Notes: generated by a model from the letters alone, not told the origin. Shown: positions 7,440 through 14,390, counted from the first letter of the stretch. The stretch: 15,812 bases of DNA from Acidimicrobium sp. UBA3029 (GCA_002367695.1 DFDK01000030.1:10051-25862), one strand, 5' to 3'. Translations and numbers: made by a program.

Positions 7440-8401
7440 CAGCACATCGACTGTCAATCGAAAATATTGAGCGCTCAGCACGCACGATCGACCCTGTTTT
7501 TCTGCATTCTCCCCAGTACAACTGTGAGCCACTCTCGACCGAATTGGGGTGTGAGCTCACTCTCAAAGTTGAGACTCCAAATCCCATCAGAAGCTTTAAG
7601 GGTCGCGGCGCCGATTTCTTTATGCAAGAGAATGTCACTGCGCTTTCCGGACGAGATCTTGTGTGCGCAACCGCCGGCAACTTTGGGCAAGCAATGGCCT
7701 ATGTGTGCAGAGCGCACAAGCGCTCGTTAATTATTTATTGTGCGACCAATGCCAATCCTCTTAAAGTTGACCGAATGCGCTCGATGGGCGCAGAGGTGCG
7801 GCAACTTGGCGACAATTTTGATGCGGCGAAGGAAAACGCCAAAAAGTTTTGTGCCGAGACCGGTGCATATTTTGTTGAAGACGGTCGAGACATTGCAATC
7901 TCGGAGGGCGCAGGTTCAATTGCCGTTGAGCTGATGCAACAGCGCACTTTTGATGCCGTGCTTGTACCGCTTGGCAACGGGGCTTTGATCGGTGGTGTTT
8001 CTCGATACATCAAGCACATAACGCCAGATGTACAGATAATTGGGGTTTCAAGTGCGACTGCCGATGCGATGGAGGCATCGTGGCGTCTAGGCACCGTTAT
8101 CGAACGCCCATCTGCCAATACCATCGCCGATGGCATTGCAGTGCGTACTCCTGTTCCGGAGGCGCTCAATGACATGAAAGGTCTTGTCGACGACGTGTTG
8201 TTGGTGTCGGAAGATGCACTGAAGCATGCAATGAAGTTGGTATTTGACAAAGCAGGATTAATAATTGAGCCAGCTGGCATTGCTGGAGTTTCTGCGATTC
8301 TTGAACATGCACACCTTAAAAAGATGCGCCTTGCCACAATTTTGTGCGGAAGCAACCTCACGCCCACACAAGTAAATGACTGGCTAATCGACAAGGTCTA
8401 A
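7436..8401 (+). CDS. Threonine-dehydratase-like PLP enzyme (fold type II)
   Basis: A 321-residue member of the tryptophan-synthase-beta/threonine-serine dehydratase superfamily. The PLP lysine is K55 in RSFKGRGA. The substrate-carboxylate loop is ATAGNFGQ (78-85), where dehydratases usually have SAGNHAQG. The phosphate cup is GNGALIGG (180-187, usual form GGGGLxxG), and EPAG at 278-281 precedes LCGSN (303-307) for the pyridine nitrogen. No ACT regulatory domain follows, so it resembles catabolic (TdcB-like) or serine-racemase-like proteins rather than biosynthetic IlvA. Threonine or serine deamination is the most likely activity. The altered loops leave other substrates possible. It overlaps the methyltransferase by 4 nt (ATGA) and precedes asd by 16 nt, placing it within an aspartate-family gene run. 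This would fit a threonine-related role but does not prove one. Confidence 0.82.
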   Translation: MTAHRLSIENIERSARTIDPVFLHSPQYNCEPLSTELGCELTLKVETPNPIRSFKGRGADFFMQENVTALSGRDLVCATAGNFGQAMAYVCRAHKRSLIIYCATNANPLKVDRMRSMGAEVRQLGDNFDAAKENAKKFCAETGAYFVEDGRDIAISEGAGSIAVELMQQRTFDAVLVPLGNGALIGGVSRYIKHITPDVQIIGVSSATADAMEASWRLGTVIERPSANTIADGIAVRTPVPEALNDMKGLVDDVLLVSEDALKHAMKLVFDKAGLIIEPAGIAGVSAILEHAHLKKMRLATILCGSNLTPTQVNDWLIDKV

Positions 8402-8405
8402 CAAC

Positions 8406-8411
8406 TAAACT
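8406..8411 (+). promoter_or_regulatory. Candidate −10 element of asd (TAAACT)
   Basis: TAAACT, then 6 nt, then the ATG at 8418. The 16-nt gap after the upstream gene contains no Shine-Dalgarno. A separate leaderless start for asd, in addition to read-through from lysC, is possible. Confidence 0.35.
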
Positions 8412-8417
8412 GCTTCT

Positions 8418-9440
8418 ATGCGAGTAGGACTAGTTGGAGCCACCGGAATGGTGGGAACTGTTATGCGACAGCTGCTGGCCGAGCGCAACTATCCGGTCGA
8501 TGAACTTCGGATGTTTGCGTCGGCGAGTTCTGCTGGCAAGACCATTGAATGGAACGGGAGAACCGTCACTGTCGAAGATGCAACTGCGGCAGATCCAAGT
8601 GGCATGGATGTAGTGCTGTTCTCGGCCGGAGCCACAACATCTCGAGCACTTGCCGAAAAATATGCCAACACTGGCGCGATGGTGATTGATAACTCATCGG
8701 CATGGCGGATGAACGACGATGTGCCATTGATAGTTGCAGAAGTCAATCCCCAAGACGTAGCACTGGCAAAAAAGCGAATCATTGCTAACCCAAACTGCAC
8801 CACTATGGCGGCGATGCCGGTGCTCAAAGCTCTGCACGACGAAGCAACACTTGTACGACTGATCATCAGCACTTATCAGGCGGTGAGCGGTGCCGGTGTC
8901 GCAGGTGTGGCCGAACTTGAAAATCAGGTACGTGAGGGTGTGAGAGATGCCGGACAACTCACCTACGATGGTGAAGCAGTCAAGTTTTCGAAGCCATTCA
9001 AGTTTTCGCAAACGATTGCATTTAATGTTCTGCCGCTTGCTGGATCAATTATGGATGACGGATCCTTTGAGACAGACGAAGAGCAAAAGCTCCGTTATGA
9101 AAGTCGCAAAATCCTGCATATTGCAGACTTGCGAGTATCGGGCACATGTGTGCGCGTGCCAGTGTTTACCGGTCACTCGCTGAGCATCAATGCCGAATTT
9201 GCTCACCCGATTACAGCCGCGCGAGCACACGAAATCTTGGCAACGGCCCAAGGTGTAGTTGTAGCCGATGTGCCAACACCGCTGATGGCTGCGGGCAAAG
9301 ACCCAAGTTATGTTGGTCGCATTCGTCAAGACTCGAGTGTTGACAGCAATCATGGTCTCGCCATGTTCGTATCTAACGACAATTTGCGCAAAGGCGCAGC
9401 ACTCAACGCATTGCAGATAGCAGAGCTGCTCGTTAAATAG
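8418..9440 (+). CDS. asd: Aspartate-semialdehyde dehydrogenase
   Basis: NADPH-dependent reduction of aspartyl phosphate (the LysC product) to aspartate semialdehyde, the branch point to lysine/DAP, threonine and methionine. At 340 residues it is the usual length. The Rossmann motif is VGATGMVG at 6-13. DNSSAWRM at 91-98 and the catalytic-cysteine motif NPNCTTMAAMP (C127) follow. Then come TYQAVSGAG 152-160 with Q154, and RVPVFTGHS 246-254 with R246 and H253. All key residues are present. The start at ATG 8418 is fixed by the short distance to the nucleotide-binding motif. It converges with the PhyH-family gene, leaving 24 bp that hold a short palindrome. The gene is separated from lysC by two other genes on the same strand. 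Confidence 0.96.
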   Translation: MRVGLVGATGMVGTVMRQLLAERNYPVDELRMFASASSAGKTIEWNGRTVTVEDATAADPSGMDVVLFSAGATTSRALAEKYANTGAMVIDNSSAWRMNDDVPLIVAEVNPQDVALAKKRIIANPNCTTMAAMPVLKALHDEATLVRLIISTYQAVSGAGVAGVAELENQVREGVRDAGQLTYDGEAVKFSKPFKFSQTIAFNVLPLAGSIMDDGSFETDEEQKLRYESRKILHIADLRVSGTCVRVPVFTGHSLSINAEFAHPITAARAHEILATAQGVVVADVPTPLMAAGKDPSYVGRIRQDSSVDSNHGLAMFVSNDNLRKGAALNALQIAELLVK

Positions 9441-9449
9441 ATCGTTAAA

Positions 9450-9463
9450 AAGCCAGCTGGTTT
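9450..9463. terminator. Weak palindrome between convergent asd and PhyH genes
   Basis: AAGCCAGCTGGTTT is nearly self-complementary (one G-T mismatch), flanked by A residues on the left and ending in T on the right. It sits in the 24-bp space between two convergent stops, where a bidirectional terminator would be expected. The stem would be only about 5 bp and the T-tract is short, so this is a weak call. Confidence 0.25.
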
Positions 9464-9464
9464 G

Positions 9465-10331
9465 CTAGTTACTGAACCCATTCATCGCAAGTTGTGGGCG
9501 CTGCAACCAGTTGTCATCTAAGTATTTTGCTCGACCATCGATTACGTGAACGGTGTATGCATGACGCGGCTTGTCGCTCAAGTTTGGGCCAGACCGGTGT
9601 GGCAATGTGCCATTGAGTAGGACGAGCGTGCCGCGCGGAGCTTCGAGTGGCACGAGACCTTCGGTTGGATATGGCTCCTGGTCAAACACATCGGTGATGG
9701 TGGCTGTACGAGCGGCATTTAATTTTGAACGCGACTTGACGGGGATGCGATGTCCGCCCGGTAACGCCCACATGCAGCCATTTTCGGTTGTCGCGTCATC
9801 AATTGCGATCCAAAAACCGATCACGCTCTGTGGCTCTGTCCACAAAAAAGTGTGGTCGGTATGACTGTTAACTTCGCCACCGATGCGTGGTTGTTTAAAA
9901 ATGTACATCGACTGCAACAGCAGTGGGTCGACAATTCCCACTTGTTGGGCAACGGATGCCATTTGGGGTGTGCGGCTGAACGCGCTAAACACCGGGTCGA
10001 GATCATGCATGGCGTGTCCGAGTTTGTTGAGACAAAGGTGTGCTTGAGAGCGCAGCGCTCCATGTTCGTCAAAGGCATCTTTTTCGAAAAAGCAACGGAT
10101 TTTGTCACCACTTGTCAGAAAGTATTCGTCAGCTGCGTGTTGTGCTGTGGAGTCCGCAGTGAAGATGGTGGCTTCTTGTGGTGACGGAACGTTGTCTTTT
10201 GCAATTTGCAATGCGCGCTCGCGCAATGTCAGACATGCTGCATCATCAACAAAATTTGGCAAAACCAAATATCCGTCGTCGTTGAATGCCTGCAATTGAT
10301 TAGGCGAAAGAATTTCTGCAGAGGTTGTCAT
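9465..10331 (-). CDS. Phytanoyl-CoA dioxygenase (PhyH) family protein
   Basis: Fe(II)/2-oxoglutarate-dependent oxygenase of 288 residues. The metal triad is HTD at 157-159 and H245 in LPHRSGPN. R256 in KPRHAYTVH is placed to bind 2-oxoglutarate. IGFWIAIDDAT 171-181 and ENGCMWALPGGHR 183-195 are strong family motifs, resembling the PHYHD1-like subgroup. The family hydroxylates acyl-CoAs, betaine-like compounds, nucleosides or natural products, so the substrate is open. It is the last gene of a four-gene operon and overlaps the cytidine deaminase gene by 4 nt (ATGA). A role on a nucleoside-derived substrate is a guess from that position. It may equally be a passenger. Cytoplasmic, with no signal sequence. 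Confidence 0.87.
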   Translation of the reverse strand: MTTSAEILSPNQLQAFNDDGYLVLPNFVDDAACLTLRERALQIAKDNVPSPQEATIFTADSTAQHAADEYFLTSGDKIRCFFEKDAFDEHGALRSQAHLCLNKLGHAMHDLDPVFSAFSRTPQMASVAQQVGIVDPLLLQSMYIFKQPRIGGEVNSHTDHTFLWTEPQSVIGFWIAIDDATTENGCMWALPGGHRIPVKSRSKLNAARTATITDVFDQEPYPTEGLVPLEAPRGTLVLLNGTLPHRSGPNLSDKPRHAYTVHVIDGRAKYLDDNWLQRPQLAMNGFSN

Positions 10332-10744
10332 GAACCACTCGGATTTTCGAAGTTGGAATGCTCCGGAAATGCTGCTGGTAACAAGATGCTCAGCGGAGTT
10401 GGTGTGCCTTCAACATCGACCAGCAAGTTTGCGCCACCGTGTTCCCACAACAGTTGGCGGCATCGCCCGCACGGCGTGACGTCGGTGTCGTTGCCAACAC
10501 ATGCAACCGCAATGATGCGTCCTCCGCCACCCATGTGGAGCGCCCCCAAGATTGCGCACTCCGCGCACAAGGTGAGTCCGTACGACGCATTTTCTACATT
10601 GCATCCAGAGATGATGCGACCATCATCAATGAGTGCTGCTGCGCCTACTCGAAACTTTGAATATGGAGCATATGAATGCTGCTGCGCCGCGCGGGCAGCA
10701 GTGCGCAGTGTTTGCCAATCAATTGGTTGTGCAGGTGTGGCCAT
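10328..10744 (-). CDS. cdd: Cytidine deaminase
   Basis: Zinc enzyme deaminating cytidine/deoxycytidine to uridine/deoxyuridine in pyrimidine salvage. The 138 residues fit the small homotetrameric class. The nucleoside-binding motif is YAPYSKFRVGAA 25-36, with NVENASYG 49-56. The active-site CAE at 60-62 supplies C60 and catalytic E62. PCGRCRQ at 91-97 supplies C92 and C95, giving the three-cysteine zinc site of this class. LLPAAF at 121-126 closes the family pattern. The start ATG is 9 nt after the amidohydrolase stop. A TAGTGT hexamer covers that stop and precedes the ATG by 6 nt, and no Shine-Dalgarno is seen. Operon with PNP and the amidohydrolase supports a nucleoside-salvage role. Confidence 0.94.
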   Translation of the reverse strand: MATPAQPIDWQTLRTAARAAQQHSYAPYSKFRVGAAALIDDGRIISGCNVENASYGLTLCAECAILGALHMGGGGRIIAVACVGNDTDVTPCGRCRQLLWEHGGANLLVDVEGTPTPLSILLPAAFPEHSNFENPSGS

Positions 10745-10753
10745 ACGCCAACA

Positions 10754-12106
10754 CTAGTTGCGGGCGACCGATGCCAAAATTGCTGGAGTGAGTTTATTGG
10801 CCCGGTCAACAACGGCACGGGCCTCGATGGTGAGCGCGACACGATCGCGCACAACAACTTGCCCGTGAACAACCACATGGCTTACATCGCCACGACCCGC
10901 GGCAGCAACAATGGCAACATGCGGGTCAAATACTGGCGTGAGAGATGGCGAAAATGCATCGAGCACAACAAGGTCGGCATACTTGCCAACTTCGAGTGAG
11001 CCAACAAGGTGGTCTATGTGCAGTGCTTTGGCCCCATTAATCGTGGCCATACGTAAAACGTCGAGAGCCGGTAAAACGGTTGGGTCTGATGCTGCGGTTT
11101 TTTGCACGTAACCAGCCAGTCGCATGGCGAGCCACAAGTCGAGATCGTTGCCTGACGCCGGCCCATCAGTGCCTAGAGCAACATTGACACCTTGCTTGTG
11201 TAACTCGACAATGCGCGCAGTGCCACTTGCCAACTTGTAGTTGGATGCAGGGCAGTGCGTCACCGATGCACCATGTTGTGCAATCATCGCGATATCAGTG
11301 TCATTTAAATGCACACCGTGGGCGATGACCGCATTTGCTAGCAAATGAGTATCGGCAAGCACTTGGATTGGCGTGCGACCATTGTGTCGTTTTGATACGA
11401 GCGACATTTCGCCAATAGTTTCTGCGGCGTGCACGTGGATATGTGCGCCGTGCTGTTTGGCGAGTGCTGAGATCTGGTTGAGGTGATCTTCGCCAAGCAG
11501 GTATGTGCTGTGCGGGCTGAGCCAGTTGAGTGAATCAAAACCATTCGGTAAGGAGAATTCTTGCTCACGGTTGACGGACTCGGTGAGCCACTCGTTCGCC
11601 CACGCCATGCGCTTGGCGAATGGCAGTGGCTCAGGGCCATCAGATTCAAGCAGGTTTGGTCCGCAGTGAACTCGCATGCCTGAGCGTGCTGCAACTTCGA
11701 GTGCCGCGTCGGGCAAGTAGTACATGTCGAGTGCGGTGGTGATGCCACCCAAAAGCGACTCGAGCGCCGCAAGTTCGGTGCCGGCCACAACTGCATCGTG
11801 CGACAGCACAGCAATCTCTGCTGGCATTAGTCGGCCAAGAAAATCTTCTAAATTCATGTCATCGCCGAGGCCACGAAACAGCGTCATGCCCATGTGCGTA
11901 TGAGCATTGATCATGCCCGGCATGACAATGCCACCCTTGGCATCGATTACAGCAGGTGCATTGTGGGCAAGTGTTCCAGTAGCAATTGCGCGAATCTTGC
12001 GATCTGCGCCAATCACGATGGTGGCATCGTTGACAATGGTGCCGACCGCGTCAACGGTGACTACACAGGCGTTGGTGATTGCGAGGAGGTCTTGCGGAGC
12101 GCTCAT
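10754..12106 (-). CDS. Amidohydrolase, MTA/SAH deaminase type
   Basis: A 450-residue metallo-dependent hydrolase of the 5-methylthioadenosine/S-adenosylhomocysteine deaminase (MtaD)/TrzN/SsnA group. Metal and catalytic residues all appear: HTH at 69-71 in INAHTHMGMTLFRGLGDD, HVHAAE at 224-229 (H226, E229), H263 in AHGVHL, and D314 in LGTDGPASGNDLDLW. A C-terminal beta-sandwich includes VGKYADLVVLD at 373-383. Members deaminate MTA, SAH, adenosine or other amino-purines, and some act on guanine or triazines. Specificity cannot be fixed by eye. The gene overlaps the upstream purine nucleoside phosphorylase by one base (TAATG), so translation is probably coupled. Deamination of an adenine nucleoside followed by phosphorolysis by the neighbour makes chemical sense. 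No adenosine deaminase of the classic type is in the window. Confidence 0.85.
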   Translation of the reverse strand: MSAPQDLLAITNACVVTVDAVGTIVNDATIVIGADRKIRAIATGTLAHNAPAVIDAKGGIVMPGMINAHTHMGMTLFRGLGDDMNLEDFLGRLMPAEIAVLSHDAVVAGTELAALESLLGGITTALDMYYLPDAALEVAARSGMRVHCGPNLLESDGPEPLPFAKRMAWANEWLTESVNREQEFSLPNGFDSLNWLSPHSTYLLGEDHLNQISALAKQHGAHIHVHAAETIGEMSLVSKRHNGRTPIQVLADTHLLANAVIAHGVHLNDTDIAMIAQHGASVTHCPASNYKLASGTARIVELHKQGVNVALGTDGPASGNDLDLWLAMRLAGYVQKTAASDPTVLPALDVLRMATINGAKALHIDHLVGSLEVGKYADLVVLDAFSPSLTPVFDPHVAIVAAAGRGDVSHVVVHGQVVVRDRVALTIEARAVVDRANKLTPAILASVARN

Positions 12107-12981
12107 TATAATTTTGTTGCCTTCGTTGCATCTATTTGTTTGAGCACGTCTCGCAACAGTGCGCCAACTCGTTGCGCCGATTCTTTGCCAACTTGTAATA
12201 CATCTTCGCCCGATAGTGGTTGAGGGTTGATGCCCGCTGCCAAGTTTGTGGCGAGCGAGAGTGCAAGCACTCGCATACCTAAGTGTCGTGCAGCAATGGT
12301 CTCGAGCACAGTTGACATGCCAACCATGTCGGCGCCAAGCGTGGCGATCGCGCGAATTTCGGCTGGCGTTTCAAAATGTGGCCCATGAAAACCAAAGTAG
12401 ACGGCCTCGTTGATGTTTGGAGATACATTGCGCACGAGTGAGCGCAGCGACGAGTTGTACGCATCGGTGAGATCGACGAAGCGACCAGCGAGTGGTGCTG
12501 GTGGGTTGTCACCTGTGAGCGGAGAGTGACCTGTCATGTTGATGTGATCTTTGATCACAACGGGCTCGCCGATGGTCCACTCTTTTTGCAAGCAACCAGC
12601 GCCATTTGTCAGGAGTGCGATCTTGCACCCGAGTGCATGTGCAACACGAACGCCGTGCACCGCCGCATGGACTCCGTGCCCTTCGTACAAATGTGTACGA
12701 CCGGTGAGTAGCAACACGCGAGTAGAACCGATGGTGATCGACTTGAGTGCTCCGCCATGGCCGATGGCTGACGGACGAGTGAAGCCTGGGATGTCTGCAA
12801 CGTTGATTGATTGAACTGGAGTCTCAGACACTTCTTCGAGAAGGCCTACGGCATCTACCCAACCCGACCCGAGCACTACGAGCACATCATGTTGCTCATC
12901 ATGCTTCATGGCAAATTGAGCGCGAACTGACTCTGCAGACCGATTGGCAAGTGCAAAGGCTTCTTTGACCACAGGTTCCAT
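12106..12981 (-). CDS. Purine nucleoside phosphorylase (trimeric class)
   Basis: Phosphorolysis of purine (deoxy)ribonucleosides to free base and (deoxy)ribose-1-phosphate. The 291 residues match the trimeric PNP/MTAP family. Phosphate-site motifs are LGSGW 37-41 and GRTHLYEGH 94-102. TNGAG 125-129 and GPHFETPAEIR 200-210 follow, with VGMSTVLE at 220-227. E204, M222 and N246 (in SLATN) have the same mutual spacing as E201, M219 and N243 of human PNP. This favours 6-oxopurines (inosine, guanosine) over adenosine/MTA, as MTA phosphorylases have Asp instead of that Asn. It is first in a four-gene operon. The ATG at 12981 is preceded by TAGCCT with 6 nt between, and there is no Shine-Dalgarno. 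Its promoter overlaps the start of the tandem 20-bp repeats. Confidence 0.92.
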   Translation of the reverse strand: MEPVVKEAFALANRSAESVRAQFAMKHDEQHDVLVVLGSGWVDAVGLLEEVSETPVQSINVADIPGFTRPSAIGHGGALKSITIGSTRVLLLTGRTHLYEGHGVHAAVHGVRVAHALGCKIALLTNGAGCLQKEWTIGEPVVIKDHINMTGHSPLTGDNPPAPLAGRFVDLTDAYNSSLRSLVRNVSPNINEAVYFGFHGPHFETPAEIRAIATLGADMVGMSTVLETIAARHLGMRVLALSLATNLAAGINPQPLSGEDVLQVGKESAQRVGALLRDVLKQIDATKATKL

Positions 12982-12987
12982 ATATAA

Positions 12988-12993
12988 AGGCTA
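12988..12993 (-). promoter_or_regulatory. Candidate −10 element of the PNP operon (TAGCCT)
   Basis: On the minus strand TAGCCT is followed by 6 nt and the ATG at 12981. It overlaps the first bases of repeat unit 1, and further upstream sequence, including any −35, lies inside the tandem repeats. Confidence 0.4.
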
Positions 12994-13050
12994 GGCACAA
13001 AAAGTAATAGCTAGGCACAAAAAGTAATAGCTAGGCGCCGAAACGTATAG
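12991..13050. repeat. Tandem 20-bp repeat, two perfect copies plus one degenerate
   Basis: Units at 12991-13010 and 13011-13030 are identical (ctaggcacaaaaagtaatag). A third at 13031-13050 keeps 14 of 20 positions, conserving both ends (ctaggc and atag). Junctions form TAGCTA palindromes at 13008-13013 and 13028-13033. A further pair of TATAGC 6-mers lies at 13046-13051 and 13054-13059. The array fills most of the 120-bp space between the divergent PNP operon and bioY, immediately upstream of the PNP −10. The 20-bp period is close to two helical turns, so proteins bound to the units would lie on one face of the DNA. Function is unknown; an operator array or a simple duplication would both fit. 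Confidence 0.9.
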
Positions 13051-13087
13051 CCATATAGCAATATTAAAAAAGATACGCGCGCATCGG

Positions 13088-13093
13088 TAGCGT
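13088..13093 (+). promoter_or_regulatory. Candidate −10 element of bioY (TAGCGT)
   Basis: GGTAGCGT then 8 nt then the ATG at 13102. The 8-mer is identical to that before lysC. A TTAAAA at 13064-13069 is at a reasonable −35 distance (18 nt). No Shine-Dalgarno is present. Confidence 0.4.
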
Positions 13094-13101
13094 GGTGCGT
13101 T

Positions 13102-13734
13102 ATGAACACGATTGCGACAGCACCTATAACAATCTCTCCAGCTCGGGTATTGGCCGACTTGTTGCCAAAACGCGTAACGCGCACATCTGCACTCACGCAA
13201 GATGTTGCTCTCGTCTTTGGGTTTGCCTTACTGACTGCCCTTGCCGCACAGATCGAAATTCCACTTGGTTTTACACCTGTGCCACTTACCGGCCAAACAT
13301 TTGCAGTGCTTCTCACTGGAGCAGTGCTCGGTATGCGACGTGGCGCCTTGAGCCAACTCGTTTATTGGTTTGCTGGACTCACCGGTTTGCCATTTTATTC
13401 GGGTGGCGCAGGTGGTTGGAAAGATGGCACTGGTGCCACACTCGGCTACCTCATTGGTTTCATTGTTGCTGCTGGCGCTATTGGCTTTCTTGCAGAAAAA
13501 AAGCAAGACCGAAACTTTGCAACTTCGTTGCCGGCAATGTTGCTCGGATCAACAATTATTTATGCATTTGGCGCAATATGGTTGGCGCATAAAATCAATG
13601 TACCGCTTGCAAACGGCGACACAAATGCGATCAGTCTTGGCGTTGCACCATTTTTGATTGGTGATTTGTTGAAAGCACTCATTGCGGCAGGACTCACGAG
13701 CACCGTGTGGACTGCAGTCGCTAAGCGCAAATAG
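13102..13734 (+). CDS. bioY: Biotin transporter BioY (ECF S component)
   Basis: Integral membrane substrate-binding component of the energy-coupling-factor biotin uptake system. The 210 residues contain about six hydrophobic segments between 33 and 205. The N-terminal 30 residues are hydrophilic and basic. Family motifs are IPLGFTPVPLTGQTFAVLL (53-71), YWFAGLTGLPFYSGG (88-102), TLGYLIGF (113-120) and PFLIGDLLK (183-191). No bioM/bioN-type ATPase or T component lies next to it. It would therefore use shared ECF modules encoded elsewhere, or work alone as reported for some solitary BioY proteins. The ATG at 13102 gives the normal length. It is divergent from the PNP operon across the repeat region and converges with a methyltransferase gene 11 bp away. 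Confidence 0.94.
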   Translation: MNTIATAPITISPARVLADLLPKRVTRTSALTQDVALVFGFALLTALAAQIEIPLGFTPVPLTGQTFAVLLTGAVLGMRRGALSQLVYWFAGLTGLPFYSGGAGGWKDGTGATLGYLIGFIVAAGAIGFLAEKKQDRNFATSLPAMLLGSTIIYAFGAIWLAHKINVPLANGDTNAISLGVAPFLIGDLLKALIAAGLTSTVWTAVAKRK

Positions 13735-13745
13735 AAGCAGCGCGT

Positions 13746-14330
13746 TCAGCGCGAACGCTCAAGCTCATACAACGTTGTGCCGTTACCGCGTGCAACCCAC
13801 AAACCTGCGCCGGCTTGCACAAAGTGTCGATTCAGACGCTTGCGATACCAGTCGCCAGTGCGGGTATAAATATTTAAGTCGGTGGTTTTTTTATCGACAG
13901 CATTTCGTAAGTCGGCCGATGTCGGTACTTCTAGGTAGAGAACCCCGCGCGTTGCTTTTGCCAAATTGCCAATAGCTGCAATAGCTTGCTTGTCGTTGAG
14001 GTATTGCAACACGCTGTGGCAAACAACAAGATCAAATTGCCGCGTTGGAAACCATGACGCGATGTCGTGACATTCGTGGCTGTATTTTTCGCAAGCATGC
14101 TCGCTGATGTCAACCGACAATCGCTTAACTTTTGGATGAGTGGTTGCGTACCAGTCTCGCCAGTAACCAAGACCCGCACCCACATCGAGCACCGACCGCA
14201 CTGGCACTTCCCACCACTGGCACATTGCGTGTACAGCAGTAGCGAGTGTGTTGACCTTGGTGCGGCTGTGAACAGGGCTAGTTGAATAGAAGCGCTTGAA
14301 AAAAGCTGCGTCAAATGTGTTGCGTGGCAT
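13746..14330 (-). CDS. Small SAM-dependent methyltransferase
   Basis: A 194-residue class I methyltransferase-fold protein. Motif I is VLDVGAGLGYW at 47-57. An acidic strand-2 end follows in SVDIS (72-76), then FDLVVCHSVLQYL (99-111), a typical motif IV region, and GVLYLEVP (129-136). The N-terminus FDAAFFKRFY (6-15) is a feature of a subgroup of small methyltransferases. Substrate unknown. There is no membrane segment. ATG 14330 is used, with an AGGA close before it that is too near for an ideal site. The 96-bp divergent region to gpx includes a 15-bp tandem repeat. The stop is 11 bp from that of bioY and no convincing terminator lies between. Confidence 0.78.
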   Translation of the reverse strand: MPRNTFDAAFFKRFYSTSPVHSRTKVNTLATAVHAMCQWWEVPVRSVLDVGAGLGYWRDWYATTHPKVKRLSVDISEHACEKYSHECHDIASWFPTRQFDLVVCHSVLQYLNDKQAIAAIGNLAKATRGVLYLEVPTSADLRNAVDKKTTDLNIYTRTGDWYRKRLNRHFVQAGAGLWVARGNGTTLYELERSR

Positions 14331-14357
14331 GCATCCTGTGTAGCAGGTGAGCGGCCG

Positions 14358-14387
14358 CCGTTACGATTGTTGCCGTTACGATTATTG
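14358..14387. repeat. Tandem 15-bp repeat upstream of the gpx-like gene
   Basis: ccgttacgattgttg at 14358-14372 is followed directly by ccgttacgattattg at 14373-14387, 14 of 15 bases the same. It lies in the divergent region between the methyltransferase and gpx genes. It could be tandem binding half-sites or a small duplication. Confidence 0.8.
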
Positions 14388-14390
14388 TCA

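Noticed and set aside
7735..8394. A 219-codon open frame on the minus strand, antisense to the PLP enzyme
   Set aside because: Low-complexity Ser/Pro/Ala translation, no family features, and the opposite strand holds a complete conserved enzyme.
10206..10757. A 183-codon open frame on the plus strand across the PhyH/cdd genes
   Set aside because: Antisense to two conserved genes with intact active-site motifs. No domain is seen in its translation.
12991..13050. Tandem repeats considered as a CRISPR array
   Set aside because: The units are only 20 bp, adjoin directly with no unique spacers, and no cas gene is present.
13742..13758. Hairpin GCGTTC-N5-GAACGC between bioY and the convergent methyltransferase as a terminator
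   Set aside because: The stem is perfect but only 6 bp, has no T-tract on either side, and overlaps the methyltransferase stop and last codons. This is insufficient for a terminator call.
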